Below, one piece after another: positions 1-7,030 of a DNA stretch of 36,397 nt (position 1 is the first letter of the stretch; every line of letters begins with the position of its first letter). The stretch spans positions 1-36,397 of the forward strand of contig JACRBH010000235.1 in assembly GCA_016234535.1 (NCBI GenBank), in the 5' to 3' direction. Source of the DNA: Chloroflexota bacterium. Lineage in GTDB: Bacteria > Chloroflexota > Anaerolineae > Anaerolineales > Villigracilaceae. The notes under the pieces are model-generated. The model saw only the letters and a program-made list of their open reading frames with translations. It made no database searches and had not been told where the DNA came from. A program made the position numbers and the translations under genes.

Positions 1-1239
1 ACCGTCGCCGCGCGCGCCGGCGCGCTCAACGCGCAAACATCCTGGGTGCTGAAAACACTTGGCCTGGAGGCTCCCTTCCTCCTCACGGACGCATCGCCGC
101 GCTTTGAATCTGTCATGCGCCGTCTCGATACCATCCGCCCCAATTCGCAGCTTGGCGCAGCCTGGACTCTTGCCAGCAAAACAGGCGGCATTGCGCCCGT
201 CGTGGGCGATGACGGCAAACCCTACGGCCTCATCAACGGTATGAGCTTGTTCAAATATTTCACAGATACATTAGGCCCGCGCCCCGGTGACACGACCGTG
301 CGTGAGATGATGTCTGCGCCCTGCAAGGATGCGGCGGATACGAATGTCCCGAAATATGCGGCCAACGCACATATCCGTGATTCGCTCAACAAGATATTAA
401 GGGACGAATATGACGACTATTGGGTTGTGGATGAGAACAGCCTATACGTCGGAATTGCAAGCCAGCGTGAGGTGCTCAACCCGCCGCGACTCAAGATCAT
501 CCTTGTGGATCATAACGAATCACGTCAGGCCATTGCTGCGCTTGAAGAGGCCGAACTGCTTGAAATTTTGGATCATCATCGTCTTGGCAATCCGTACACA
601 CACCAGCCGATCCGATTTACCGTTGACATCGTTGGATCAACTTCGACGCTGGTAACGGAACTAACCGCCGAGGCTGGATTCTCCATGCCGCCCCCGCTGG
701 CAGGCACGCTTCTTGCCGGACTGGTAGCTGATACGCTCATCCTGACATCTCCCACCACCACAGAGCGTGACAAGGCCGCCGCCGAGAAATTATCCCGCTG
801 GGCCTTTGTGGGCGGAAGTCCGCTCAAAGGCGAGACGCTCCAATCCTATGGCAAAGCCGTGCTCAGCGCCGGCGCGGGACTTTCAAACCGCGATCCAAAG
901 GATGTTGTCAGCACAGATATCAAACCCTTTGAAGGCGGCGGATTCAAATTCGCTGTGGCCCAGGCCGAAGTGACCGACATCCTGCAATTGACCGAACACC
1001 TCGGGCCGCTTCAAACCGCGCTCAACGACCTGCGCGATAAACGCGGACTCGATTTTGCCATGCTGCTGGTCACCGACATTGTGCGCGGCACAAGCCGTTT
1101 ACTGCTTACATCCAAGGCCCCGTCAGTTTTGGATGATCTCCCCTACCCACCTTTAGCAGATGGCACACGCGACGCCAAGGGCGTGGTCTCAAGAAAGAAG
1201 CAGTTACTGCCTGCGGTATTGGGGTTGCTGGAGAGGTAA
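1..1239 (+). CDS. ppaC: Manganese-dependent inorganic pyrophosphatase with CBS domains (5' partial)
   Basis: Family II pyrophosphatase, which hydrolyses pyrophosphate to two phosphates in the cytoplasm. The reading frame is open to the first base of the window, so the N-terminal part of the DHH domain lies outside it. The visible part begins in a segment equivalent to the end of the first DHH half. It then carries a regulatory CBS pair (roughly the next 130 residues, for example GIAPVVGDDGKPYGLING), the DHH-domain motifs VDHNE and LDHHRLGN that ligand the metals, and a C-terminal DHHA2 domain ending in the family's SRKKQ substrate motif. No DRTGG domain is evident between the CBS repeats, so this resembles the shorter CBS-PPase type. 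CBS-PPases are regulated by adenine nucleotides; that is family knowledge and was not tested here. The next gene starts directly after the stop codon, which suggests co-transcription. Confidence 0.88.
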   Translation, partial: TVAARAGALNAQTSWVLKTLGLEAPFLLTDASPRFESVMRRLDTIRPNSQLGAAWTLASKTGGIAPVVGDDGKPYGLINGMSLFKYFTDTLGPRPGDTTVREMMSAPCKDAADTNVPKYAANAHIRDSLNKILRDEYDDYWVVDENSLYVGIASQREVLNPPRLKIILVDHNESRQAIAALEEAELLEILDHHRLGNPYTHQPIRFTVDIVGSTSTLVTELTAEAGFSMPPPLAGTLLAGLVADTLILTSPTTTERDKAAAEKLSRWAFVGGSPLKGETLQSYGKAVLSAGAGLSNRDPKDVVSTDIKPFEGGGFKFAVAQAEVTDILQLTEHLGPLQTALNDLRDKRGLDFAMLLVTDIVRGTSRLLLTSKAPSVLDDLPYPPLADGTRDAKGVVSRKKQLLPAVLGLLER

Positions 1240-1557
1240 ATGGAATTTCAGAATTTAGTCAAAAGAGCCATTGCAATCCGCAAACTATATTCGGAAAAAG
1301 AACGCAACTTGTTTGGTTCCTCGTGGACAAGCGAAGAAATTGCTCTTGGATTTGTCGGTGATGTTGGCGATCTGGCAAAACTAATCGTTGCTGAAAATGG
1401 AAAACGAAACATTTCGAACAGCAAGGAAAAACTGAAGCACGAATTGTCCGATTGTTTATGGTCAATCATCGTTCTGGCCGATCAACATGGAATTGATTTG
1501 GAAAAGGCGTTTCTAAACACAATGGATGACATTGAAAAGCACGTGACCGAGTCTTGA
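1240..1557 (+). CDS. MazG-like nucleotide pyrophosphohydrolase family protein
   Basis: A 105-residue all-alpha protein resembling the MazG-like NTP pyrophosphohydrolase family, which removes non-canonical or excess nucleoside triphosphates. The second-helix motif ELSDCLWSIIVLADQHGIDL matches the conserved ExxD helix of MazG. The first metal-binding helix reads VGDVGDLAKLI where the family usually has EExxEL, so two Glu positions are replaced by Gly/Asp and Asp. Metal binding could therefore be weaker or different. The ATG touches the TAA of the pyrophosphatase gene. That arrangement suggests translational coupling and also fits function, since MazG enzymes release the pyrophosphate that the upstream enzyme hydrolyses. 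The family call is fairly firm; the substrate is unknown. Confidence 0.72.
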   Translation: MEFQNLVKRAIAIRKLYSEKERNLFGSSWTSEEIALGFVGDVGDLAKLIVAENGKRNISNSKEKLKHELSDCLWSIIVLADQHGIDLEKAFLNTMDDIEKHVTES

Positions 1558-1712
1558 GAAACCCTCTCAAAAATGCCGCCCTGAGCGCAGCGACATGGTA
1601 TTTTCGAGATACCCTGGGCTTTATATGTTGTACTACTCTTAATATGCCGCGCTTCGTTCGTTTTGATATACAAGCCAACACCACCTCACCCGCCACGAGA
1701 CATTTATTACGG

Positions 1713-1718
1713 TACAAT
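1713..1718 (+). promoter_or_regulatory. Putative -10 box for the 22-codon ORF and hepT-like gene
   Basis: TACAAT lies six bases before the ATG at 1725, the same geometry as the TATAAT boxes before the genes at 6725, 21710 and 27813. No convincing -35 box was found. If used, transcription would start at about the ATG. Confidence 0.4.
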
Positions 1719-1724
1719 GGAAGC

Positions 1725-1793
1725 ATGATCAAGTACGCAAAAAACACACGGAATTCATATTTGAAACAAGACAAGGCGGCTGTTTATGAGTAG
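1725..1793 (+). CDS. 22-residue ORF overlapping the hepT-like start; possible antitoxin remnant
   Basis: A 22-codon ORF placed right after a -10-like box, whose stop codon overlaps the start of the hepT-like gene by eight bases (ATGAGTAG). In intact MNT-HEPN pairs the antitoxin occupies this position with this kind of overlap, as in the pair at 6725-7416. The peptide ends KQDKAAVYE, which loosely resembles the basic, Glu-ending C-terminus of MNT proteins (compare VEEEGILWKE in the intact pair). It could be an antitoxin gene with a large internal deletion, or a short leader ORF. The resemblance is too short to prove either. No nucleotidyltransferase GSx10DxD motif is present in the 228-base gap. 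Confidence 0.3.
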   Translation: MIKYAKNTRNSYLKQDKAAVYE

Positions 1794-2115
1794 TCAAGAC
1801 GCCGTCTATTTACATCACATTTTCGCCGCAATAGAACAGATAGACCGCTACACGCGAGGCATGTCTGAGAACGAATTTCTTTCCCGCGCCATGGTGCAGG
1901 ACGCCGTTGTGCGCCAGATCGAAGTCATTGGGGAAGCTGCCAACTGCATTTCAACAGAATTTCAAACCGAGCACCCATCCCTGCCGTGGTCGAAAATGAC
2001 GGGTATCTGCAAAAAGATCATCCCCGAGCATTTCAGCGTCAACCTTGCAAACGTTTGGAATACCATTCAGGACGATCTCCCGCTCCACAAACACGCCATC
2101 AAAAAATTTTTGTAG
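1786..2115 (+). CDS. HepT-like (DUF86) HEPN protein with degenerate active site
   Basis: A 109-residue HEPN protein of the HepT/DUF86 type; active members are RNase toxins paired with MntA-type nucleotidyltransferase antitoxins. The fold signature is clear: an N-terminal helix (YLHHIFAAIEQIDRYTRG), a central VRQIEVIGEAAN segment, and the terminal ANVWNTIQDDLP segment. The catalytic Rx4HxY motif, however, is lost. Where active proteins have R, H and Y, this one has Cys75, Pro80 and His82 (CKKIIPEH). No antitoxin gene is present upstream. The protein is therefore probably an inactive relic or has been repurposed as a binding protein. The start ATG at 1786 overlaps the stop of the 22-codon ORF. 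Confidence 0.8.
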   Translation: MSSQDAVYLHHIFAAIEQIDRYTRGMSENEFLSRAMVQDAVVRQIEVIGEAANCISTEFQTEHPSLPWSKMTGICKKIIPEHFSVNLANVWNTIQDDLPLHKHAIKKFL

Positions 2116-2205
2116 ATTTTTTCATCAGGCCATGCGCATCGAAAAGTTGTTGTGCCATGCCTTTACGCATCACAAGCAAATGAGCACCGAAAAGAGTAAT
2201 ATCAT

Positions 2206-2538
2206 ATGGACAAAATCCCAAATTCCCAATTAATCGAAAAAGACATTCCCAATCATCGCGCAAGCTGGAAAAAGATCGAACCCTTTGCGTTGACCTTTAA
2301 TGGTTACAAACATTGGGGCTCCTTCAAAAGATGCCGTGAAGTCGCCGAGGAAGGCGTCAAGTTATACCGCGGTAAAAAAGAACTCAACCAGTCGCTGACA
2401 GACCTGCGTACGTGTCTCTTCTTTGAATCCCGCCGCTGGAAGCATTACGCAAAAAATCCCAGCAAAAAAGGCATGGAATATGTTCATGGGCTGGTGGAAG
2501 CGATCCGCGTGCGTGTGCTTGCGAAAGAGATTGGGTAA
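2206..2538 (+). CDS. Uncharacterised protein, 110 aa
   Basis: I do not recognise a family. The protein is small, basic and aromatic-rich (segments FALTFNGYKHWGS and FESRRWKHYAK), predicted soluble and largely helical, with no signal peptide or membrane segment. There is no strong ribosome binding site. The ATG at 2206 is the only in-frame ATG near the 5' end. The first codons contain a low-complexity A/T-C pattern (IPNSQLIEKDIPN), reminiscent of spacer repeats, so the true N-terminus is uncertain and could begin at a TTG about 28 codons in. Neighbours are a degenerate hepT-like gene upstream and an xdhC-like gene 65 bases downstream. Confidence 0.6.
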   Translation: MDKIPNSQLIEKDIPNHRASWKKIEPFALTFNGYKHWGSFKRCREVAEEGVKLYRGKKELNQSLTDLRTCLFFESRRWKHYAKNPSKKGMEYVHGLVEAIRVRVLAKEIG

Positions 2539-2548
2539 TTTTTTTTGA

Positions 2549-2592
2549 GAACGGGAGCAAGCTCCCGCTCGGACAGCGAGCTGTCCGACTCC
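2549..2592. repeat. Double-palindrome repeat of the GGACTCC family
   Basis: Two adjacent short palindromes, GGGAGCAAGCTCCC (2553-2566) and GGACAGCGAGCTGTCC (2571-2586), are followed by the conserved tail GACTCC (2587-2592). The same build (variable stem plus GGACTCC tail) recurs at 13339-13384, 18509-18542 and, inverted, at 22572-22631. This copy lies between two genes on the same strand, just before the xdhC-like start. Confidence 0.7.
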
Positions 2593-2603
2593 AGAGTAAA
2601 CCA

Positions 2604-3401
2604 ATGAATTCCATATATCAAGCCCTTGCAGAACTTGAAAAGAATAATGAATCTGCCGCGCTGTGTACAGTGACGAGCAGTGAAGGTTCCACGCCGCGAC
2701 ATGTGGGCAGTAAGATGCTTGTCTATCCCGACGGAAAATTCATCGGCACGGTCGGCGGCGGTGACCTTGAGCATCGCGTGCTCGATGAAGCGTGGATGGC
2801 GATCAGCGACGGCCAGCCGCGCAAACTGCATTACAACATGGCCGACCCATCACGCGGCGACCCCGGCGTATGCGGCGGCCAGGTGGAGGTTTTTGTGGAA
2901 CCAATCCTTCCTCCCCCGCTCCTCGTCGTGATCGGCGCGGGACACGTGGGCAAAGCTGTTGTCCATCTGGCGAAATGGCTGGGATACCGCGTCGCCGTCA
3001 ACGATGACCGCGCGGAATTTTGCACTCCCGAATCCACACCGGAAGCGGATGCGTATTATCCCGTGACAATGGATAAACTCCCCGAACATATAAAAATCGA
3101 CAAACGCACGGTTCTCATCTTAACGACCAGAGGCTCCTCCGTCGATGCGGCTGGACTCGCCCCGCTGTTGGATTCCGCTGCCGCGTACATTGGCATCATC
3201 GGCTCAAAACGCAGATGGGCTACCACTGTCAAAGCATTGAAAGAAAAGGGAATCAGCGAAGAAAAGATCGCCAAAGTCCACTCGCCGATGGGATTGGAAT
3301 TGCAAGCTGAAACGCCGGAAGAGATCGCAGTCAGCATCATGGCTGAGGTGATGATGATCAAAGAAAAAGCGACGGGAAAGACGATGCGGAGTGAGAAGTA
3401 A
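2604..3401 (+). CDS. XdhC/CoxI family protein
   Basis: A 265-residue XdhC/CoxI family protein. Relatives bind molybdenum cofactor and load or sulfurate it for insertion into xanthine dehydrogenase or CO dehydrogenase. The N-terminal XdhC motif is intact: CTVTSSEGSTPRHVGSKM, then GTVGGGDLE and GDPGVCGGQVEVFVEPI. The C-terminal half is a Rossmann-type domain starting at about residue 108 with VVIGAGHVGKAV and containing GIIGSKRRW. The length is normal. No xanthine dehydrogenase subunit lies in the window, so the partner must be elsewhere. The tungsten/molybdopterin oxidoreductase at 7484-9301 is in the same window but belongs to a different family, so a link is unproven. Confidence 0.9.
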   Translation: MNSIYQALAELEKNNESAALCTVTSSEGSTPRHVGSKMLVYPDGKFIGTVGGGDLEHRVLDEAWMAISDGQPRKLHYNMADPSRGDPGVCGGQVEVFVEPILPPPLLVVIGAGHVGKAVVHLAKWLGYRVAVNDDRAEFCTPESTPEADAYYPVTMDKLPEHIKIDKRTVLILTTRGSSVDAAGLAPLLDSAAAYIGIIGSKRRWATTVKALKEKGISEEKIAKVHSPMGLELQAETPEEIAVSIMAEVMMIKEKATGKTMRSEK

Positions 3402-3576
3402 AAGGTGAGAGTAATTGGTAATTTTGAGGCAAGACAATGTTCGAGAAAACAGAAGCAGGTTGAAGGTTAGAAAAAGAAACGATTTGGTGAGCAGTGAACA
3501 GTGATCGGTGGGCAATGACAGCCGAAGCGCGAAACGATTCGGGTTGGAATTCGTAAGGAAATAAGAAAAACGGTTC
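3402..3576. other. Non-coding spacer with low-complexity repeat words
   Basis: No gene is visible. The spacer contains direct words of the GTGAACAGTGATCGGTGG type (about 3486-3516). The same word family occurs in frame inside the sbcC-like gene at about 35029-35064. Other stretches (GGTTGAAGGTTAG) are also simple and repeat-like. Confidence 0.5.
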
Positions 3577-3605
3577 TTGTATCAGAAAGTTCATTCGGCT
3601 ATAAT
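3577..3605 (+). promoter_or_regulatory. Sigma70-type promoter for the SPFH gene
   Basis: A perfect -10 TATAAT (3600-3605) is preceded by a 17-base spacer and TTGTAT (3577-3582, four of six matches to TTGACA). It lies 30 bases upstream of the ATG, and a good ribosome binding site AGGAG at 3624-3628 sits seven bases before the ATG. Confidence 0.7.
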
Positions 3606-3635
3606 CAAATTGATAATTCCAAAAGGAGAGAAAAC

Positions 3636-4679
3636 ATGGCTAGAATTTTTGATGTCATTGAATATGCAAACGAGATGAATGATGAGATCGTCCATCGCTT
3701 CCCCGAGTCGGGGATTGGCGACTACCGCATCGGTTCACAGGTGATCGTGCGCGAAAGCCAGAATGCGGTGTTCTTCCGCGACGGCAACGCACTGGATGTT
3801 TTCAAGGCGGGGCGGCATACCATCGCAACGGCGAACATTCCGAAGGTGATTGATTTCATCGGCAAGGCTTTCAACGACCGCACACCGTTCCCCGCGGAAG
3901 TGTATTTTGTTTCGATGAAGGAATTTGCGAGCAAGAAGTGGGGCACGCCGCAGCCGATTATTGTGCGTAATCCTGGCATGGGACTCGGTGTGGCATTACT
4001 ACAGGGATTTGGCACTTATTCTTTCCAGGTCAAAGACCCGCAACAGTTCGTGACCCAGATCGTTGGAACGACTGGCACGTACCGCACCTCTGAAATCGAA
4101 GAACGCCTGCGCACGATGCTGCTCTCGAAATTACAGGATGTGCTCGGCGAAACCGCTGCGAAGAATTCCGTACCCGAGATGATCGGCCTGACCGAAGAGA
4201 TCGGTGCGGCAGTCCGCGCGAAGGCCAAGGAAGAGTTCGAAGCCATCGGCTTGATGTTGAAGACATTCTATGTCGGCAACTTGAAGCCCTCTGAAAAATC
4301 GGCTCAGGAACTGCGCGATATGGGTATGCTCGATATGCAAACCTACACCCAACTGCAAGCCGCAGATTCGATGCGTGATGCGGCGCAGAACCAAAGCGGC
4401 GGCGCAGGCCTTACGGCTGGCATTGGCGCTGGTATGGGCATCGGCAATTTGATGGGACAGGCTTTGCAAGGCGGGATGCAGAATACATCACAGGGCGGCG
4501 CTCCCGCCGCCGGTGCCAGTATGCCTAATATCATGACCCCTGCTGAAGCAGCTCAGTTCATGAAAGTGACCGAAGCTGACATCATGGCCGCCATTACAGA
4601 TGGAAGCCTGAAGGCAAAGAAGGTCGGCTCTGCATATCGTATCAGCAAGGATAATCTTGATACGTTTATGAATAGTTAG
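3636..4679 (+). CDS. SPFH-domain protein with C-terminal helix-turn-helix domain
   Basis: A 347-residue cytoplasmic protein. Residues 1 to about 235 form an SPFH/band-7 domain of the 'virion core protein-like' subgroup (for example GDYRIGSQVIVRESQNAVFF, and PGMGLGVALLQGFGTYSF). Residues about 240-300 are a flexible Gly/Ala/Gln/Met-rich linker. The last 50 residues form an excisionase/MerR-type winged helix (MTPAEAAQFMKVTEADIMAA, then KVGSAYRISKDNLDTFM). Related proteins usually end in a zinc ribbon or a short tail, so a DNA-binding-like module here is unusual. SPFH proteins form large rings or scaffolds. The HTH could tether such a scaffold to DNA or, as in some excisionase-fold tails, mediate protein contacts. 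It is monocistronic, with its own promoter and terminator. Confidence 0.85.
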   Translation: MARIFDVIEYANEMNDEIVHRFPESGIGDYRIGSQVIVRESQNAVFFRDGNALDVFKAGRHTIATANIPKVIDFIGKAFNDRTPFPAEVYFVSMKEFASKKWGTPQPIIVRNPGMGLGVALLQGFGTYSFQVKDPQQFVTQIVGTTGTYRTSEIEERLRTMLLSKLQDVLGETAAKNSVPEMIGLTEEIGAAVRAKAKEEFEAIGLMLKTFYVGNLKPSEKSAQELRDMGMLDMQTYTQLQAADSMRDAAQNQSGGAGLTAGIGAGMGIGNLMGQALQGGMQNTSQGGAPAAGASMPNIMTPAEAAQFMKVTEADIMAAITDGSLKAKKVGSAYRISKDNLDTFMNS

Positions 4680-4699
4680 TGCAGTGGTTAGTGAATAGT

Positions 4700-4734
4700 A
4701 AAAGAGGCTTTCCGAGTGGAAAGTCTCTTTTTTT
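4700..4734 (+). terminator. Rho-independent terminator of the SPFH gene
   Basis: The stem pairs 4701-4713 (AAAGAGGCTTTCC) with 4718-4730 (GGAAAGTCTCTTT), with one G-U pair and the loop GAGT, followed by a run of T. It lies 21 bases after the stop codon. Confidence 0.88.
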
Positions 4735-4744
4735 AATTCTTATG

Positions 4745-4834
4745 AACCGCCAAGCTCGCGAAGAGCGCCAAGAAAACCAGTCAAGATTTATACATCTTTA
4801 ATTCTTTGCGTCCTTTGCGCTCTTCGCGGTAAAA
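4745..4834. repeat. Inverted repeat of the 'CGCGAAGAGCGC' type
   Basis: A perfect 12-base inverted repeat, CGCGAAGAGCGC (4757-4768) and GCGCTCTTCGCG (4817-4828), embedded in longer imperfect arms (AACCGCCAAG on the left, TTTGCGTCC on the right). It fills the gap between the convergent SPFH and nnr genes. A similar layout with different core words occurs at 20225-20309 and 31617-31677. Confidence 0.65.
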
Positions 4835-6460
4835 CTATTCCAATTCGCTCATCACATCCATAACGCTATTCAAAATATCACTTGCCATCACAGATGCGGT
4901 AGTGCCGAGGTCTTCGGCGGCGATCAAACCTGCTTCAGCGTGGATATATGCGCCTGCGACGGCGGCATCGTAAGCATCCAAACCTTGCGCGCGCAGGCCG
5001 ACGATCAGACCAGCCAGCACGTCACCTGTACCGGCGCGCGCCAGTGCGGGCGATGCAACAGGGATGACAGTCATTTGTCCATTGGGCGAGGCAATTACGG
5101 TGAACGCGCCTTTCAACACAACCACATGTCCCCATTCCTTCGCGTATTTTGCGGCAATGGCTTCACGGTCTTGTTGAATTTCATCTTTTGGCAGACCTGT
5201 CAACACAGACATTTCGCCGGGGTGCGGAGTCAACACACTGAGCGGGGGAAGTTTCATGTGCCAGTCGGTAATTTTCGCGAGCAATTTCAATGCATCCGCG
5301 TCTACAATCATGGGCGGCAACTCATTACTTGTTTCTTGTATCCTGTTTCTTTCTCCATGAACAAAACCTATATGCGATGTCTGCTTCCTGGCATTGGACT
5401 TGCCTGCGAGCAATCCCTCCAAAAATTCTTTTGTCTTGGCTTCGAGTCCGAATCCTGGACCGACGAGCAGGGCTGATGCGCTTTCAAGCGACCTGGTCAG
5501 CGCTTCGGCAGCGTTGCCTGCAATATTCCCCATCTCATGCGGAAGTAAAATCCACGTGGCCTCTGGGAGTTGTCCCGCCAGCACAACATGCAACGGGCTA
5601 GGCACAGCCATCGTAACAAGTCCCGCGCCCGAGCGATACGCCGCCAGGCCAGCCAGCAACGCCGCACCGGTGTAATTGATGGAGCCGGCAGCTATCAGTG
5701 CAGTACCAATCGTCCCTTTGTGTGAATCGAGTGCGCGTTCGGGCAGGAGTCCCGCCACCAGTTCATGATCCGCCACTTCGGTTTTCAAATCATAAAAAGA
5801 TGCGAGATCATCGGGCAAACCGATATCCACAACTGCCAGATCACCGACAAATTCAAAGGCAGGCAGTTTCAGCAATCCACATTTGACCGCCGCCATGGTA
5901 ACCGTCAGGTCAGCAGGTAGACACTCCAATGCTGCTTCGCCAGAATCGCAATCAACGCCAGAGGGACAATCCACTGCGATGATATAAGGCGGGTTGTCCA
6001 TCTCGGACATAATAAAAAGGGACTGCTCCAAGACAGCAGAAATCTCAGCCTTGAGCGGAAGTTTGATTCCCGTGCCAAGCAGACCATCCAACAAAATATC
6101 CGAGGATTCAAAGCACATGCCCAGCGCGGAAAAATCCTTATCATCTTCCGCAAAAGTCACTTCCCCACCCGCCTCAATGAGACGAGTCATCAATTCATCC
6201 TTCTTCTTGCGCTTGACTACATACGCGCGCGCATGCCAGCCATCCTCCACGAGATGAGTCAACGCGACCAGCGTATCCCCGCCATTGTTGCCCGGACCGA
6301 CAAGACCCAGCACTTCTTCCCATTCATCATCGAACGCGACCTCATTCACAATTTCCGCAAGCCCGCGGCCCGCATTTTCCATCATCTCGGCATAAGGCAA
6401 GCCGTTTGCGTCTGCTTCTTTTTCAATATCACGCATCTGCGCGACGGTTACGAGTTTCAT
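4835..6460 (-). CDS. nnr: Bifunctional NAD(P)H-hydrate epimerase / ADP-dependent NAD(P)H-hydrate dehydratase
   Basis: This enzyme repairs damaged nicotinamide cofactors: it epimerises R-NAD(P)HX and dehydrates S-NAD(P)HX using ADP. The N-terminal YjeF/AIBP-type epimerase domain (about 1-225) has MENAGRG, the dinucleotide-binding loop GPGNNGGDTLVA and VDCPSGVDCDSG. The C-terminal ribokinase-like dehydratase domain (about 240-541) has KGTIGTALIAAGS, LLVGPGFG, LTPHPGEMSVLTG, VVLKGAFT and the nucleotide-binding NnrD motif ARAGTGDVLAG. At 541 residues it is longer than usual. The excess is a hydrophilic segment at about residues 354-381 that splits LLVGPGFG...LLAG from MIVDADAL and looks repeat-derived (see findings). 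The start ATG at 6460 has GGAG about six bases upstream. Confidence 0.95.
   Translation of the reverse strand: MKLVTVAQMRDIEKEADANGLPYAEMMENAGRGLAEIVNEVAFDDEWEEVLGLVGPGNNGGDTLVALTHLVEDGWHARAYVVKRKKKDELMTRLIEAGGEVTFAEDDKDFSALGMCFESSDILLDGLLGTGIKLPLKAEISAVLEQSLFIMSEMDNPPYIIAVDCPSGVDCDSGEAALECLPADLTVTMAAVKCGLLKLPAFEFVGDLAVVDIGLPDDLASFYDLKTEVADHELVAGLLPERALDSHKGTIGTALIAAGSINYTGAALLAGLAAYRSGAGLVTMAVPSPLHVVLAGQLPEATWILLPHEMGNIAGNAAEALTRSLESASALLVGPGFGLEAKTKEFLEGLLAGKSNARKQTSHIGFVHGERNRIQETSNELPPMIVDADALKLLAKITDWHMKLPPLSVLTPHPGEMSVLTGLPKDEIQQDREAIAAKYAKEWGHVVVLKGAFTVIASPNGQMTVIPVASPALARAGTGDVLAGLIVGLRAQGLDAYDAAVAGAYIHAEAGLIAAEDLGTTASVMASDILNSVMDVMSELE
5318..5401 (-). repeat. In-frame repeat-like insertion within nnr
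   Basis: Codons 354-381 of nnr. On the coding strand the DNA includes GAAACAGGATACAAGAAACA, a tandem-like word typical of spacer repeats rather than coding DNA. The encoded segment is Lys/Arg/Asn/Gln-rich and falls in a loop between two conserved dehydratase-domain blocks. Its limits are approximate. Confidence 0.55.
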
Positions 6461-6724
6461 GTTTGCTCCGGTTCGTTTGTTCGTTATGAAAGCTCAATAT
6501 TTTCTTCTATAAAGGCCAGGTGACAGTCATCTTTAGGATGACTGTCACCTTTGTATTATAGTCCGTTGCGAAGACCTGACAGGTTCACCCTAACGGGTAC
6601 ACGTCCACAGCACGGCTTCCGACTCGAATCATTGTCCATGCATGGATTATGGTCGACTCAGGTCACGATGAAATCTGTCAGGTCTAAAAGTGAGAAGCCC
6701 AAACAATTCGGTATAATATAGGCA
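6461..6724. promoter_or_regulatory. Divergent spacer with a perfect 14-bp hairpin and an 11-bp inverted repeat
   Basis: This is the region between the divergent genes nnr and mntA-like. A perfect hairpin pairs AGGTGACAGTCATC (6519-6532) with GATGACTGTCACCT (6538-6551), with loop TTTAG. Further right, AGACCTGACAG (6573-6583) and CTGTCAGGTCT (6675-6685) form an 11-base inverted repeat 91 bases apart, enclosing a smaller TCCATGCATGGA palindrome. The outer pair could be a small non-autonomous mobile repeat. The hairpin could be an operator or a transcription block between the divergent units. No gene was found here. Confidence 0.55.
6712..6717 (+). promoter_or_regulatory. -10 box predicting a leaderless mntA-like transcript
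   Basis: A perfect TATAAT seven bases before the ATG at 6725, which puts the expected transcription start at or next to the ATG. There is no ribosome binding site. The -35 region is not convincing. Confidence 0.65.
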
Positions 6725-7030
6725 ATGTTTACTCCTGTCTTAACCCACGATCTTGAATCTGTGAAAAAAATTGTGCTGGAACAGTTAAAAGCCTATAAAG
6801 CAAAAGTATATTTATTTGGCTCACAGGCAACCGGCAAAGCACGGCTTTATTCGGATATTGACATCGCAATTTTGCCGCTTCAACCGTTACCCATCCATGC
6901 GCTTTCTGAGATACGGGAAAAACTGGAAGAAAGCGATATTATCCGCGAAGTAGATGTTTTGGATTTAACTGAAGCTGATGATATTTTTCGCCAGCGCGTG
7001 GAAGAGGAAGGTATTTTATGGAAAGAGTAA
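6725..7030 (+). CDS. mntA: MNT-family nucleotidyltransferase, antitoxin of a HEPN/MNT pair
   Basis: A 101-residue minimal nucleotidyltransferase. The catalytic motif GSx10DxD is complete (Gly32-Ser33, Asp44, Asp46: GSQATGKARLYSDIDIAI). In characterised HEPN/MNT modules the MNT protein silences the HEPN toxin by AMPylating a Tyr next to its active site. The gene overlaps the HEPN gene by 13 bases and starts just after a -10 box without a ribosome binding site, so translation is probably leaderless. The size and overlap are typical. The antitoxin role is inferred from the family and the pairing. Confidence 0.85.
   Translation: MFTPVLTHDLESVKKIVLEQLKAYKAKVYLFGSQATGKARLYSDIDIAILPLQPLPIHALSEIREKLEESDIIREVDVLDLTEADDIFRQRVEEEGILWKE

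Noticed and set aside
4940..5476. 178-codon ORF on the plus strand
   Set aside because: It lies wholly inside nnr on the other strand, has odd composition (Cys/His-rich) and no family pattern; it is a shadow of nnr.
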